Of a stretch of DNA of 64,000 nt, positions 46,295-54,928 are shown one piece after another; the first letter of the stretch is position 1; each line of letters begins with the position of its first letter. The notes under the pieces are model-generated. The model saw only the letters and a program-made list of their open reading frames with translations. It was not told the DNA's origin and did no database searches. A program made the translations under genes and the position numbers. Source of the stretch: Mariniblastus sp. (GTDB taxonomy: Bacteria > Planctomycetota > Planctomycetia > Pirellulales > Pirellulaceae); assembly GCA_029251085.1 (NCBI GenBank), contig JAQXDZ010000031.1:1-64000 (forward strand). Reading direction: 5' to 3'.

Positions 46295-49200
46295 ATGATC
46301 GATGTTGGTCAGTGGGGAGTGGTCGGGCGTTCCAGAAGATCTTTGGTTTTTGGCGGTAACGAATTAACGGGTGACATTGTGCAGCAGATCAGATTTGATG
46401 AACCTAGAGGTAACGGACACATTCGGTTGAGTGTGGCAGCACTCATGCTGTTTTTTGTCTTTGGTTTCACCTCCGTTGCGAGATCGCAGTCGGAACAAGC
46501 GGAGCAAACTCCGGTTCCTGAAGCTCCCGTCATTCAGCCGGCCAGCGACGAAGGAGAAGCGGCGATACCGCAATTTAAATTTCCTGAAAATCTTCAGTGT
46601 GAAATGATCGCGGCCGAACCGGATGTCGCGAACATCGTTGCCTTCCATCGTGACTATCAGGGCAACATCTACGTTTGCGAGACTTTCCGTCAAGGCAAAG
46701 GCGTTGAGGACAACCGCAATCATGCTCATTGGATGGATGAAGAGTTGGCGGCTCAGACGGTTCAAGATCGAATCGATTACGTTAGAAAATACATTCCGGA
46801 TGCGGATCAGACTTACACCGCCAAGGATGATCGAATCCGTTTATTAAAGGACACCAACGGAAATGGAAAGCCGGATTCGATAACGGTATTCTCGGACCGT
46901 TACAACAAACTAGAGATGGGCACTGGAGCAGGTGTTCTGTCCTATCGGGGGAAAGTCTATTACACGTGTATCCCTGACTTATTTGAATTGCAGGATGCCG
47001 ATGGTGACGGTGTCGCGGAAATTCGAAAATCATTGCATACCGGTTATGGCGTCCGCTATGCGTTCCGCGGCCATGACATGCATGGTTTAATTGTCGGTCC
47101 TGATGGGAGACTTTATTTTAGCATCGGTGACCGGGGTTATAACCTTTCACCCACGATAAAAGATCCAGCCTCCGGTGCAGTATTTAGGTGCGAGCTGGAC
47201 GGTAGTAACTTAGAAGTTGTTGCGACTGGGCTCCGCAATCCGCAAGAGTTGGCGTTTGATGATTTCGGAAATCTGTTCTCGGGCGATAACAATTCGGATA
47301 GTGGTGACAAAGCCCGCTGGGTTGAAATTATTGAGGGTGGTGATACTGGTTGGAGGATGTACTACCAGTATCAGCAAGACCGTGGTCCCTTTAATCGCGA
47401 GAAGATTTGGTATCCCTACAATGAGGATACGCCCGCCTATATCATCCCGCCTATTGCGAATATTTCAGATGGCCCTTCGGGCTTGGAGTATTATCCCGGA
47501 ACAGGTTTCGGTGAAGATTTTCGCGGTCGATTCTTCCTCTGTGATTTCCGAGGGGATGCGGCGCGAAGTGGCATTCGTTCTTGGCGCAACAAAGCCAAGG
47601 GGGCGTACTGGGAAGTCGTTGAAGATGAAAAACCATTCTGGAACATGCTGGTTACGGATCTCGATTTTGGTTCGGATGGCAAGTTGTATACTTCCGATTG
47701 GGTATTCGGTTGGAATGGAGAAAACAAAGGCCGGATTTATTCATTCGCTGATCCTGAGATTCAGAAGTCAGCCATCGTCAAGCAGGTCGAGTCGTTGCTT
47801 AAACAGGGGCTGCAAAATCAACCACTGGAGAACCTGCGGGTTTTAATATCGCATCCCGATCAGCGAGTTCGAACGGAGTCGCAGTTCGAGTTGGTGGCGC
47901 GGAAGGATTTAGCAACACTGAAGACACTGGCGTTAAATGCGAAAGTTGGCACTCTCGGACGCCTGCATGCAATTTGGGGTGTCGGCCAGCTGGCACGGTC
48001 CGCTGATGCCAACATGCCGGCGATCAAAGATGGCTTTCTTGGGGCACTGCTACAGGATCAAGATGCGGAGGTCGTTGGCGCGGCCTGTGGAATCGTTTCC
48101 GATTGTGGTTACTCAGGCAATGCCGCGCTCACACGCCTTTTAACGCACGATAACTTGCGAGTCAGGTACCGAGCGGCGATGGCGTTATCCAAAATCGGGA
48201 CGGGCGATGATGTCGATGCTGTTGTGAAAATGTTAATTGAAAATGCCGATTCCGACCCCATCGTGAGGCATGGGGGAATTATGGCACTCAACGGAATTTA
48301 TCTTCGGAATGCCGCCAATGGTGCTGATCAGGTTGCCAATTTAGTTGGGAATGATTCGTCAAGTGTTCGTGTTGCGTTGTGCGTGGCAATGAGGAAGTTA
48401 CTCCTTTCGAACGACCCCCAATCTGAGGAAGGGAAATCACAGGCCGCCGAATTAGTTGGGCGTTTGCTAATGGATCGGGATTTAAAAATCGTTCTCGAGT
48501 CCGCGCGGGTGGTGCATGATGTTGACGTTCAGTCGCAAATGGACAAGCTGGCAGGTTTAGCGAACAACATTGACGAATTTGTGACCTCCGATGCACTGGT
48601 TCGCCGAATCATTAGCGCGAATTCCCGCGTTGGTGGCGCAGCTAATGCAAGAATGCTGGCTGGAATAGCCCGCAATGCTGAGATTGAAGAGGCTCGCCGG
48701 ATTGAAGCGATCGAGGCGTTGGGTGATTGGGCTGCTCCCCCCGCGCGAGACTTGGTGCTGCACGATTGGCGTCCCTTGGATCCCGGGCAACGAAATGTGA
48801 ACGATGCAAAAAATGCGTTGGAGCCGGAGTTTGCGTACTTTGCCAGTGGCGTTGGTGGAGTGCCAAGTGCGGCGATTACCGCCGCCGGTAACCTCAATCT
48901 TTCGTCAATTGGAAAGGCCCTCGAAAAAGTTACGCTCAACGACGATAGCCGAGTTGAAGAACGCGTTGCGTCGCTGTTAAGTCTGGCGAAATTGAAGTAT
49001 GAGCGAATGAGTGAAGTCTTGGCAAAATTGGAAACCCGTTTTGTTGAGTTACCTGCCGAGCTTGGAGGCCCTGTGATCCAATTGCTTGCTGAGGCTGATG
49101 AAGGTCGGGCAATCGATTTAGTTGAAAAAACACTTGCCAGTGGCCAACAAGTGACTCAGCAGGCGGCGATTTCGACGTTAGGTAAAATGAAATCGAAACG

Positions 49201-49837
49201 TGCTGCAGATTTGATCACTGAGCTATTGGTAAAAATGAATAAGGATGATTTTCAGGCAAATCTCCGCCTCGATGTGAGTTTAGCGGCGGCAGAGCGAACC
49301 GAAGAAACCGTGAAAGAACAGCTGGCCGCCTACGTGGCGGCAACGGTGAATCTAGCAGACTTGGCGACGTCCTACGCCGATGCGAAAATCGGTGGTAATG
49401 ACGCCAAGGGAGCGAGCGTGTTTTATGGGAAAACCGAAGTGTCCTGCGTTCGCTGTCATCGAATTGATGGGACGGGTGGGCAGGTTGGTCCGGAGCTTTC
49501 AGCGATTGGCAAAACCAAAGACCGTCAGTATTTGCTAGAGTCGATCGTGCACCCAAATAAGGTAGTTGCCGAAGGGTACACGCAGGTTAAGGTCACCACC
49601 GATGAGGGCGAGTTGTTGGTGGGGATCGTAAAACGCGAAACCGACGATTCACTGGTTTTGTTAGATGCTGATGGCAAGGAGATCGTCATTGACCAGGAAG
49701 CGATTGACGATCGCCGACCAGGCAAGTCATCGATGCCGGCTGATTTGATTAACCAACTCACCAAAAAAGAAGTTCGTGATTTAGTCGAATTTCTCTCCAA
49801 TCGGAAAACGGAGCCGAGCGGTGGCGAGCACGAATAG
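46295..49837 (+). CDS. Pirellula-type dehydrogenase-HEAT-heme-binding protein
   Basis: This large protein (about 1180 residues) has an internal-signal-like hydrophobic stretch (RLSVAALMLFFVFGF) after about 40 residues, so the true start may be a later GTG or TTG. Next is a beta-propeller-like membrane-bound dehydrogenase domain (about residues 85-480, e.g. FVATGLRNPQELAFD-like 'VVATGLRNPQELAFDDFGN'). HEAT/PBS-lyase repeats follow (about 490-1020). The C-terminal heme domain has CVRCH followed by GTGGQVGPELSAIG, as in the Pirellula/Verrucomicrobium heme-binding type. It may oxidise a sugar and pass electrons to the heme. The position of the start is uncertain. Confidence 0.87.
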   Translation: MIDVGQWGVVGRSRRSLVFGGNELTGDIVQQIRFDEPRGNGHIRLSVAALMLFFVFGFTSVARSQSEQAEQTPVPEAPVIQPASDEGEAAIPQFKFPENLQCEMIAAEPDVANIVAFHRDYQGNIYVCETFRQGKGVEDNRNHAHWMDEELAAQTVQDRIDYVRKYIPDADQTYTAKDDRIRLLKDTNGNGKPDSITVFSDRYNKLEMGTGAGVLSYRGKVYYTCIPDLFELQDADGDGVAEIRKSLHTGYGVRYAFRGHDMHGLIVGPDGRLYFSIGDRGYNLSPTIKDPASGAVFRCELDGSNLEVVATGLRNPQELAFDDFGNLFSGDNNSDSGDKARWVEIIEGGDTGWRMYYQYQQDRGPFNREKIWYPYNEDTPAYIIPPIANISDGPSGLEYYPGTGFGEDFRGRFFLCDFRGDAARSGIRSWRNKAKGAYWEVVEDEKPFWNMLVTDLDFGSDGKLYTSDWVFGWNGENKGRIYSFADPEIQKSAIVKQVESLLKQGLQNQPLENLRVLISHPDQRVRTESQFELVARKDLATLKTLALNAKVGTLGRLHAIWGVGQLARSADANMPAIKDGFLGALLQDQDAEVVGAACGIVSDCGYSGNAALTRLLTHDNLRVRYRAAMALSKIGTGDDVDAVVKMLIENADSDPIVRHGGIMALNGIYLRNAANGADQVANLVGNDSSSVRVALCVAMRKLLLSNDPQSEEGKSQAAELVGRLLMDRDLKIVLESARVVHDVDVQSQMDKLAGLANNIDEFVTSDALVRRIISANSRVGGAANARMLAGIARNAEIEEARRIEAIEALGDWAAPPARDLVLHDWRPLDPGQRNVNDAKNALEPEFAYFASGVGGVPSAAITAAGNLNLSSIGKALEKVTLNDDSRVEERVASLLSLAKLKYERMSEVLAKLETRFVELPAELGGPVIQLLAEADEGRAIDLVEKTLASGQQVTQQAAISTLGKMKSKRAADLITELLVKMNKDDFQANLRLDVSLAAAERTEETVKEQLAAYVAATVNLADLATSYADAKIGGNDAKGASVFYGKTEVSCVRCHRIDGTGGQVGPELSAIGKTKDRQYLLESIVHPNKVVAEGYTQVKVTTDEGELLVGIVKRETDDSLVLLDADGKEIVIDQEAIDDRRPGKSSMPADLINQLTKKEVRDLVEFLSNRKTEPSGGEHE

Positions 49838-49894
49838 GAAGTGCGTCGATCCAAATTGACAAGGTTTTTAAACCGTGTTGGGTGGCGTGGCCAA

Positions 49895-51496
49895 TCATGG
49901 TGAACTGTTTGGCTCTTCGTCTTTTCGATCGACTTTTTGGTCGACTTTTTGGTCGACTTGGGTCACACGGATGATGCTGCCTTGGATCTCTATGACGCGG
50001 ACGGAAACTCCGGCTTCCACGAACGCTCCATCGCTAACAACGTCGATGGAGCGGTTGTCGAATTTAGCCCTGCCGGCTGGTCGCAGAAGCGATTCTGATT
50101 CTCCCCAGTCTCCGACCGAGACGAGCGGGTGAGGGGTTGGGATTGGTTTGCCAGAAGCGTCGGTAGTCGGTTTTGGCGATGCGAACGGTTCGGTGGATAG
50201 GATCATTTTATTGAGGATTGGAATGGAGCCCATTTTCTTGGTAATGAACATTGCGGCCAGTAAAAAGGCAACGCAAGAGATCATTAGTGTGAAACTCGCT
50301 CCGATTGATTGGTCCCACTGTTCAGGGGTTGCGGGAAGAACAAAGTTTTGACCGGCCAGGACGACGCTTACAAAAAGTAAGGCAATTCCGGTCAGTCCTG
50401 AGACTCCAAATCCCGGGATAATAAACAATTCCGCAAAGATAAACGCGACACCGCCGAGAAAGAGGATGACCTCAAGCCAGCCTGAGGTGCCTGCAAGAAA
50501 TCTGCTCCAAAAGAACAGTAACGCTGCCAATCCACTTAGGAGACCGCCAACGCCCAGGCCGGGTGCGCTGAACTCAATATATAACGCGACCATCCCGAAT
50601 AGAATTAGCAGCACGGTAACGATTGGGTTGTTTAAAAAGTGAGCGACTTTGTCCGTCAACTTGAGAGAGTAGACCTTAATCGAGTCTTTGGGGAAATTAA
50701 ACTCATTTGCCAAAGCGTCCGGTGTTGTCGCCATTCCCTGGGCAAGCCCCAACTGCAGTGTTCGTTGCCCACTGAGCGTGAGGAATCGTTCGGGGCCTGA
50801 TTCAGGAATCAGTTGCCAAGGAGCGACTGGTTTCTCGGCCGAGTCGGAACGGACAGATTGGAAAAGTGGAGTGCCGTCGGGGTTCTCGGGGTCGGGTTTT
50901 TGGTATACCAAAACGTCCTTGTCAATTAGTGCTTCAGCAAGGTCTGGTGACCGTCCTTTGGATTCCGCCAAGTCGCGTGCGTCCCGCGATAGGTACGATT
51001 CGAGTTTTGGCTCGATGAGTCGGAACGCCCCTTGTTCTAAGTCGAATCCGATCTCGCCAATGTCACCGAATTTCGCATTGGGATCGATCAGGATTTCATC
51101 ACAACCTAGTGCGACGAGTGCACCGCCTGAGATGGCTTCGTTGGAAATAATGGCAACCGTGTAGGCCCATTGGCAGTCCCTAAGTTTTCTTGCCATTTCG
51201 AGGCTTTCCTGTTTAAGGCCTCCCGGACTGTCAATTTCGATAATCAACAGATCGACGCCGGCGCGGCGAGCCATTTCAAAACGATTGTCAAAATACATTT
51301 TGAGTTGTGGCTGGATTTCGCCTTTGAATTCAATAACTGCCGGTTTAATAATCTTGGCTGGTCGAGGTCGGGTCGCATCTGGGACCGAAGACGCTTGGTA
51401 GTAGGTCGCCATCGCGTCTACGCTGACAGCAAGGCAAAATGCTATCGCGAAAATTTTACACAGCTTGAATCTTAGTTTTGTATCTTTTTCAACCAT
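49895..51496 (-). CDS. NfeD/ClpP-class membrane serine protease
   Basis: This protein of about 533 residues has an N-terminal signal or anchor (about 9-30), a ClpP-class protease domain (about 50-210; IEIDSPGG and nucleophile S123 in AISGGALVAL, with K164 a possible catalytic lysine), four or five membrane helices (about 290-440), and a C-terminal NfeD OB-fold domain. This matches long NfeD (1b-type) proteins, which cleave membrane proteins and often work with stomatin-type partners. No stomatin/SPFH gene is adjacent. I chose the ATG at 51494-51496, with AGGACA upstream; an earlier in-frame start adds 35 residues. The C-terminus ends in a VDQK repeat. Confidence 0.88.
   Translation of the reverse strand: MVEKDTKLRFKLCKIFAIAFCLAVSVDAMATYYQASSVPDATRPRPAKIIKPAVIEFKGEIQPQLKMYFDNRFEMARRAGVDLLIIEIDSPGGLKQESLEMARKLRDCQWAYTVAIISNEAISGGALVALGCDEILIDPNAKFGDIGEIGFDLEQGAFRLIEPKLESYLSRDARDLAESKGRSPDLAEALIDKDVLVYQKPDPENPDGTPLFQSVRSDSAEKPVAPWQLIPESGPERFLTLSGQRTLQLGLAQGMATTPDALANEFNFPKDSIKVYSLKLTDKVAHFLNNPIVTVLLILFGMVALYIEFSAPGLGVGGLLSGLAALLFFWSRFLAGTSGWLEVILFLGGVAFIFAELFIIPGFGVSGLTGIALLFVSVVLAGQNFVLPATPEQWDQSIGASFTLMISCVAFLLAAMFITKKMGSIPILNKMILSTEPFASPKPTTDASGKPIPTPHPLVSVGDWGESESLLRPAGRAKFDNRSIDVVSDGAFVEAGVSVRVIEIQGSIIRVTQVDQKVDQKVDRKDEEPNSSP
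49929..49964 (-). repeat. 12-bp tandem repeat coding VDQK units
   Basis: The unit TCGACTTTTTGG occurs twice exactly (49929-49940, 49941-49952) with a third partial copy to 49964. On the coding strand it adds VDQK-like units to the C-terminus of the NfeD protein. Confidence 0.8.
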
Positions 51497-51795
51497 AATT
51501 GGTTTGTCCTGGCACTCGTGCACTTTGTTTTTCTTGCCTGCTAGCTCTCGTTTAACAACAAATTGTCGGGGAAATATTTCGAGCTTGGAGCGTTTCGGCA
51601 ATTACATTCTAATGCTTTAATGATTCGGCACGAAAGGTGCAAAAAAACTAATGAAGGGTTTCGGCATCGCTGAAACTCGAGCTACGTCTCAGTTGATTTA
51701 GGTTAGTTGCTTCAAGGATGAAGCCGTCGTGAAATTAGTTGAGGTTGGTAGTTAGAGGACTTATCTTTAGATCGACCATTCCAAGGAGGGAACGG

Positions 51796-53253
51796 ATGAG
51801 GGTTAAATTTTCACCAGAGTTGCCGCTGATTTTCGCGCTCGTTAGTTGTGTCTTCTTATTGCCAGCCGACGTAAGCGGTCAATCCTCTCAAAATTCGTCT
51901 CCTGCCTGCCTGTATTTTGTGACTCAGCAAAGCTGTCCGCCATGCCGACAGATGGATCCAGTGATTGAACGCCTGGTTAGTCAGGGGTATCCGGTAAAGA
52001 CCGTGCATCTTGAGACTAATCGTGCCTGGGCACAGTGGGCGAACGTTCAAAGGACTCCGACTGTAATTATGTTGGACAGCGACGACCGGATCATGAAGCG
52101 TTTTTCCGGGGTTATTGGTGGCGATGTATTGCAGGGTTGGTTCGCAAATGCAGGTATAAGCCCTGTGGCTCAGAAGCAGAATCGGTTACCAAAAGACTGG
52201 GAGCGGCATTTTGATGAACCAGGCGAATCAGCTCCTCCATCGGGTGTTGGGGAATCATCTAATGCCAATCCGGAGAGTTCCAATCCAAAAGATTCTTATG
52301 AAAGACTGGCGCTTAGGTCTACGGTCAAGATTAGCTTAAACGTCGCTTCGCAGGCTTATGTTGATTATGCGAGCGGAACTTCCATTTACAGTAATGGCAA
52401 TACCAGCCTTATTTTGACCTGTGGTCATTTGTTTCGAGAGTCCAACGGTACGGGAAAAATATCCGTGATCGCAAGTGCCGAAGATGGCGGCGTTCGCGAG
52501 TTTGATGGTGCTTTGCTTGCGTGGGATGCCAAAAATCGAGATGTCGCTTTGGTGAGGGTTGATCATCCTGGATTTCAGTTGCCCGTTAATCCCATCGCTC
52601 CACGAGCAACGAGCGATTTCGAGTCTGACAACCTGTTCACGCTTGGTTGTGACTACACTAACGCCGCGACCCTTGGGGAAACCTATAGTGGGATCCGTCA
52701 GACTGGACCAACGATTAGGCAAACAGAAATTTTAAGACAATCGAACTACAGCGGGATCTATAAATTTGACACTGCCGGGAGCCCAGTTCAGGGGCGCAGT
52801 GGCGGTGGTTTGTTTACCCGAAACGGAGAGTTGATTGGCGTTTGTAACGCTCGCATTTGTAACGCAGACGAAGGTATCTACACGGGCTTGGACTCGGTCT
52901 ACTGGGTGATTGATAAAGCGGGATGTGGCGGTTTATTCGATTCGAAAGAAAACTTGGCGTTAGTAGAGCCGCGTACCCAGGAGGCTCCGATTGCGTTTAG
53001 GTTTCGTGAGATTCCCAACGTCGATCAACGGGAATTGTTTGTTCCCAATCAAACTGAGCGTAATCTGGTTTCGGATGGACGCCGAAGTAGGGTCATCATT
53101 ATTATTGAAAATGAGTCGGGTGAATCAGAGTTAATCAGGGTTGAGAACCCAACTTCGGAATTGCTTGGAAGTGTCCGTGCCTTCAAGGAGAGTCGGCAGA
53201 ATTCGGTGAAGCAGTTGGAGATTACCTCGGTTCGTACGAACGAACGTCGCTAA
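51796..53253 (+). CDS. Exported thioredoxin-trypsin fusion protein
   Basis: This 485-residue protein starts at the ATG at 51796, which has an excellent AAGGAGGGA ribosome-binding site 5-13 bases upstream. A signal peptide (about residues 1-28) is followed by a thioredoxin-like domain (about 35-120) with the redox motif CPPC at 47-50 and a cis-proline region RTPTVIM. After a polar linker, a trypsin-like serine protease domain (about 172-400) shows H211 (TCGHLF), D249 (NRDVALVRV) and S335 (GRSGGGLF). Both active sites look complete. It could link disulfide chemistry to proteolysis in the periplasm. No partner gene is obvious. Confidence 0.85.
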   Translation: MRVKFSPELPLIFALVSCVFLLPADVSGQSSQNSSPACLYFVTQQSCPPCRQMDPVIERLVSQGYPVKTVHLETNRAWAQWANVQRTPTVIMLDSDDRIMKRFSGVIGGDVLQGWFANAGISPVAQKQNRLPKDWERHFDEPGESAPPSGVGESSNANPESSNPKDSYERLALRSTVKISLNVASQAYVDYASGTSIYSNGNTSLILTCGHLFRESNGTGKISVIASAEDGGVREFDGALLAWDAKNRDVALVRVDHPGFQLPVNPIAPRATSDFESDNLFTLGCDYTNAATLGETYSGIRQTGPTIRQTEILRQSNYSGIYKFDTAGSPVQGRSGGGLFTRNGELIGVCNARICNADEGIYTGLDSVYWVIDKAGCGGLFDSKENLALVEPRTQEAPIAFRFREIPNVDQRELFVPNQTERNLVSDGRRSRVIIIIENESGESELIRVENPTSELLGSVRAFKESRQNSVKQLEITSVRTNERR

Positions 53254-53655
53254 ACCGTTGGCACGATTCGTCCAAAATGGAAATATCCAAATGCGATCGT
53301 ATGGGGTGGCAATCCGTGAGATGGCTTGGTTGGCGATGGAAACAACCAAAAAAATTCAAAAAAACAAGAAAACGACTGTGCTGAACAGGTAGTTTGGGTT
53401 CTCGGTAGCCCCGAGGATTTGGAGGTTGGGGCTGAATAACCGCAAAAAATCGGCATTTTTCCATTGGTCCTTGGATTGTGCCGGGTTAAATAACGGGTCA
53501 AAATAAAGTCCCGCTTTTATTTTTGATTCGGAACCTGGAAGGGTTTGAGTGGTTAAATTAACCAGAAGCCCGCATCGATCCGAGGAAGAGTGGTCGTCGC
53601 AGGGCGTTTGAATCAAAAATAGATTTGTCCCACATATCAATTTCAGGAGATGGTG
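53254..53655. other. Intergenic stretch, nothing distinct
   Basis: No convincing gene or terminator is seen between the thioredoxin-trypsin gene and the exported coiled-coil gene, apart from the AGGAG ribosome-binding site of the latter at 53645-53649. Confidence 0.45.
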
Positions 53656-54432
53656 ATGGTTTTTCGAGGCAGATTTCAGGTCCTCGCACTCGCAGTGTTG
53701 TGTGCGTTTTTAGTAGCGGCAGACTTTGCGATGGCTCAACCTGGTGGTCGAACTCGCGGTACTGGTGGATCGATGTGGGGGCAAGTTTCTCAATTGAATC
53801 TGCTTGGGCAAGAAGCCGTTCAGAAAGAACTTGAATTAGTTTCTGATCAGGTAGACGCGATTAAGGAAGCGCAAGACCGTCAGCGTGAAATGATGCGAGA
53901 GGTTTTCATGGGCGCGAGAGACCGGATGCAGGGACTCGACAATGACGAGCGACAGGAGCTCTTCAAGGAAATCCAGGAAGAGATGAAGGAAGCCAATTCT
54001 GGACTTGAAAACGAGGTAATGGAAGAATTGTTGCCTCACCAGATTTCACGACTGAAGCAGCTTTATAATCAGGCTCAAACTAACCGCAGCGGCGGTGCGC
54101 AGAGCGGAAGTATGCCCAACAGTTTGGTTGAAGACTTGGGGCTCACTGAAGAGCAGCTCAAGGAGTTGAAAGAAAAAGCGGCTGAAGTAAGCCAAAGGCT
54201 GAAGGAAAAAGTCGCTAAGCTGCAGGCTCAGGCTCAGGATGAGATTTTCTCGTCTGTGTTGACTAAAGAGCAACTCGGCAAGTATGAAGAGTTGATGGGA
54301 GACAAGTTCGAGTTCCCGGCACCGACCCGCGGAAATTGGGGACGGAGCAGTGATCGAGGCAGTGATCGGGGTGGCGATCGAGGTAGTGATCGAGGTGGCG
54401 ATCGGGGTAGCAGCCGAGGTAGTGATTTCTAG
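53656..54432 (+). CDS. Exported coiled-coil protein with Asp-Arg-Gly repeat tail
   Basis: This protein of about 258 residues has a signal peptide (about residues 1-28, ending AMAQ), two long amphipathic helical segments rich in Glu, Lys and Gln, and a tail of SDRG/GDRG repeats. The helical part resembles Spy/CpxP-like or LTxxQ-type periplasmic proteins in character, including 'GLTEEQLKELKEKAAE' and 'LTKEQLGKYEELMG'. I chose the ATG at 53656, since AGGAG ends 6 bases before it; the ATG at 53650 would be too close. A strong terminator follows the gene. The function is unknown; a chaperone or stress-sensing role is only a guess. Confidence 0.7.
   Translation: MVFRGRFQVLALAVLCAFLVAADFAMAQPGGRTRGTGGSMWGQVSQLNLLGQEAVQKELELVSDQVDAIKEAQDRQREMMREVFMGARDRMQGLDNDERQELFKEIQEEMKEANSGLENEVMEELLPHQISRLKQLYNQAQTNRSGGAQSGSMPNSLVEDLGLTEEQLKELKEKAAEVSQRLKEKVAKLQAQAQDEIFSSVLTKEQLGKYEELMGDKFEFPAPTRGNWGRSSDRGSDRGGDRGSDRGGDRGSSRGSDF
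54349..54420 (+). repeat. 12-bp repeats coding SDRG/GDRG tail
   Basis: Six imperfect 12-bp units of the type (A/G)GTGATCGAGGT encode alternating SDRG and GDRG in the C-terminal tail of the exported coiled-coil protein. Confidence 0.8.
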
Positions 54433-54928
54433 TCATTCTCGCTGCGGGATAACCAAGAAGATAAACAAACGGTTCGGGCTTTCCCGAGCCGTTTTTTTTA
54501 TTGGTCATCAGTGGCGTGAATTGGGCTGGAAATGCCTGGTCAGAAATCGCTAAATTCACAGCCAGGAACTAGAATAGACGAAACTTGCCGAGTTAAATGG
54601 GGTTTTATTGAGGACGGAGAGTGTGGGAAAGCGGGTAACGCTGGAAAACTGTTCCGTCTTGGTTGATCCTGTGTTAACCGTCTTGGCCAGTTCGGGTTGG
54701 GACTGTTATTACGGTTGCTCAGCGGTTCTGGTCGGGATCCTGAGGAAATGGAATCGAATCATGTGTTGGACGCAATTTTGTGCTCTTAGAGTCCGAATTC
54801 GTCACGCATAATGTCGCATTACTTTCGGCGTGGCCTTGGTAGAGTTGAGTTTTTTGAAAACGAAATGGTGTCGTGGTTAACTTGGTCAGCGATAGTTTCA
54901 AACCCAATTTTGATTTGTAGAGTCTGAA
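54433..54928. other. Intergenic region before the secretion operon
   Basis: It holds the terminator of the preceding gene at 54467-54499. The remaining 430 bp probably contain the promoter of the secretion-like operon, but I cannot place it. Open frames here do not look like real proteins. Confidence 0.5.
54467..54499 (+). terminator. Rho-independent terminator
   Basis: A 12-bp stem (54467-54478 with 54483-54494, one G-U pair) with a CTTT loop ends in a run of eight T residues (54492-54499), about 35 bp after the coiled-coil gene. Confidence 0.93.

Noticed and set aside
47217-47846. 209-codon plus-strand frame inside the heme-binding HEAT gene
   Set aside because: It is in a second frame of a conserved gene with good domain content, and looks like a random basic/hydrophobic shadow.
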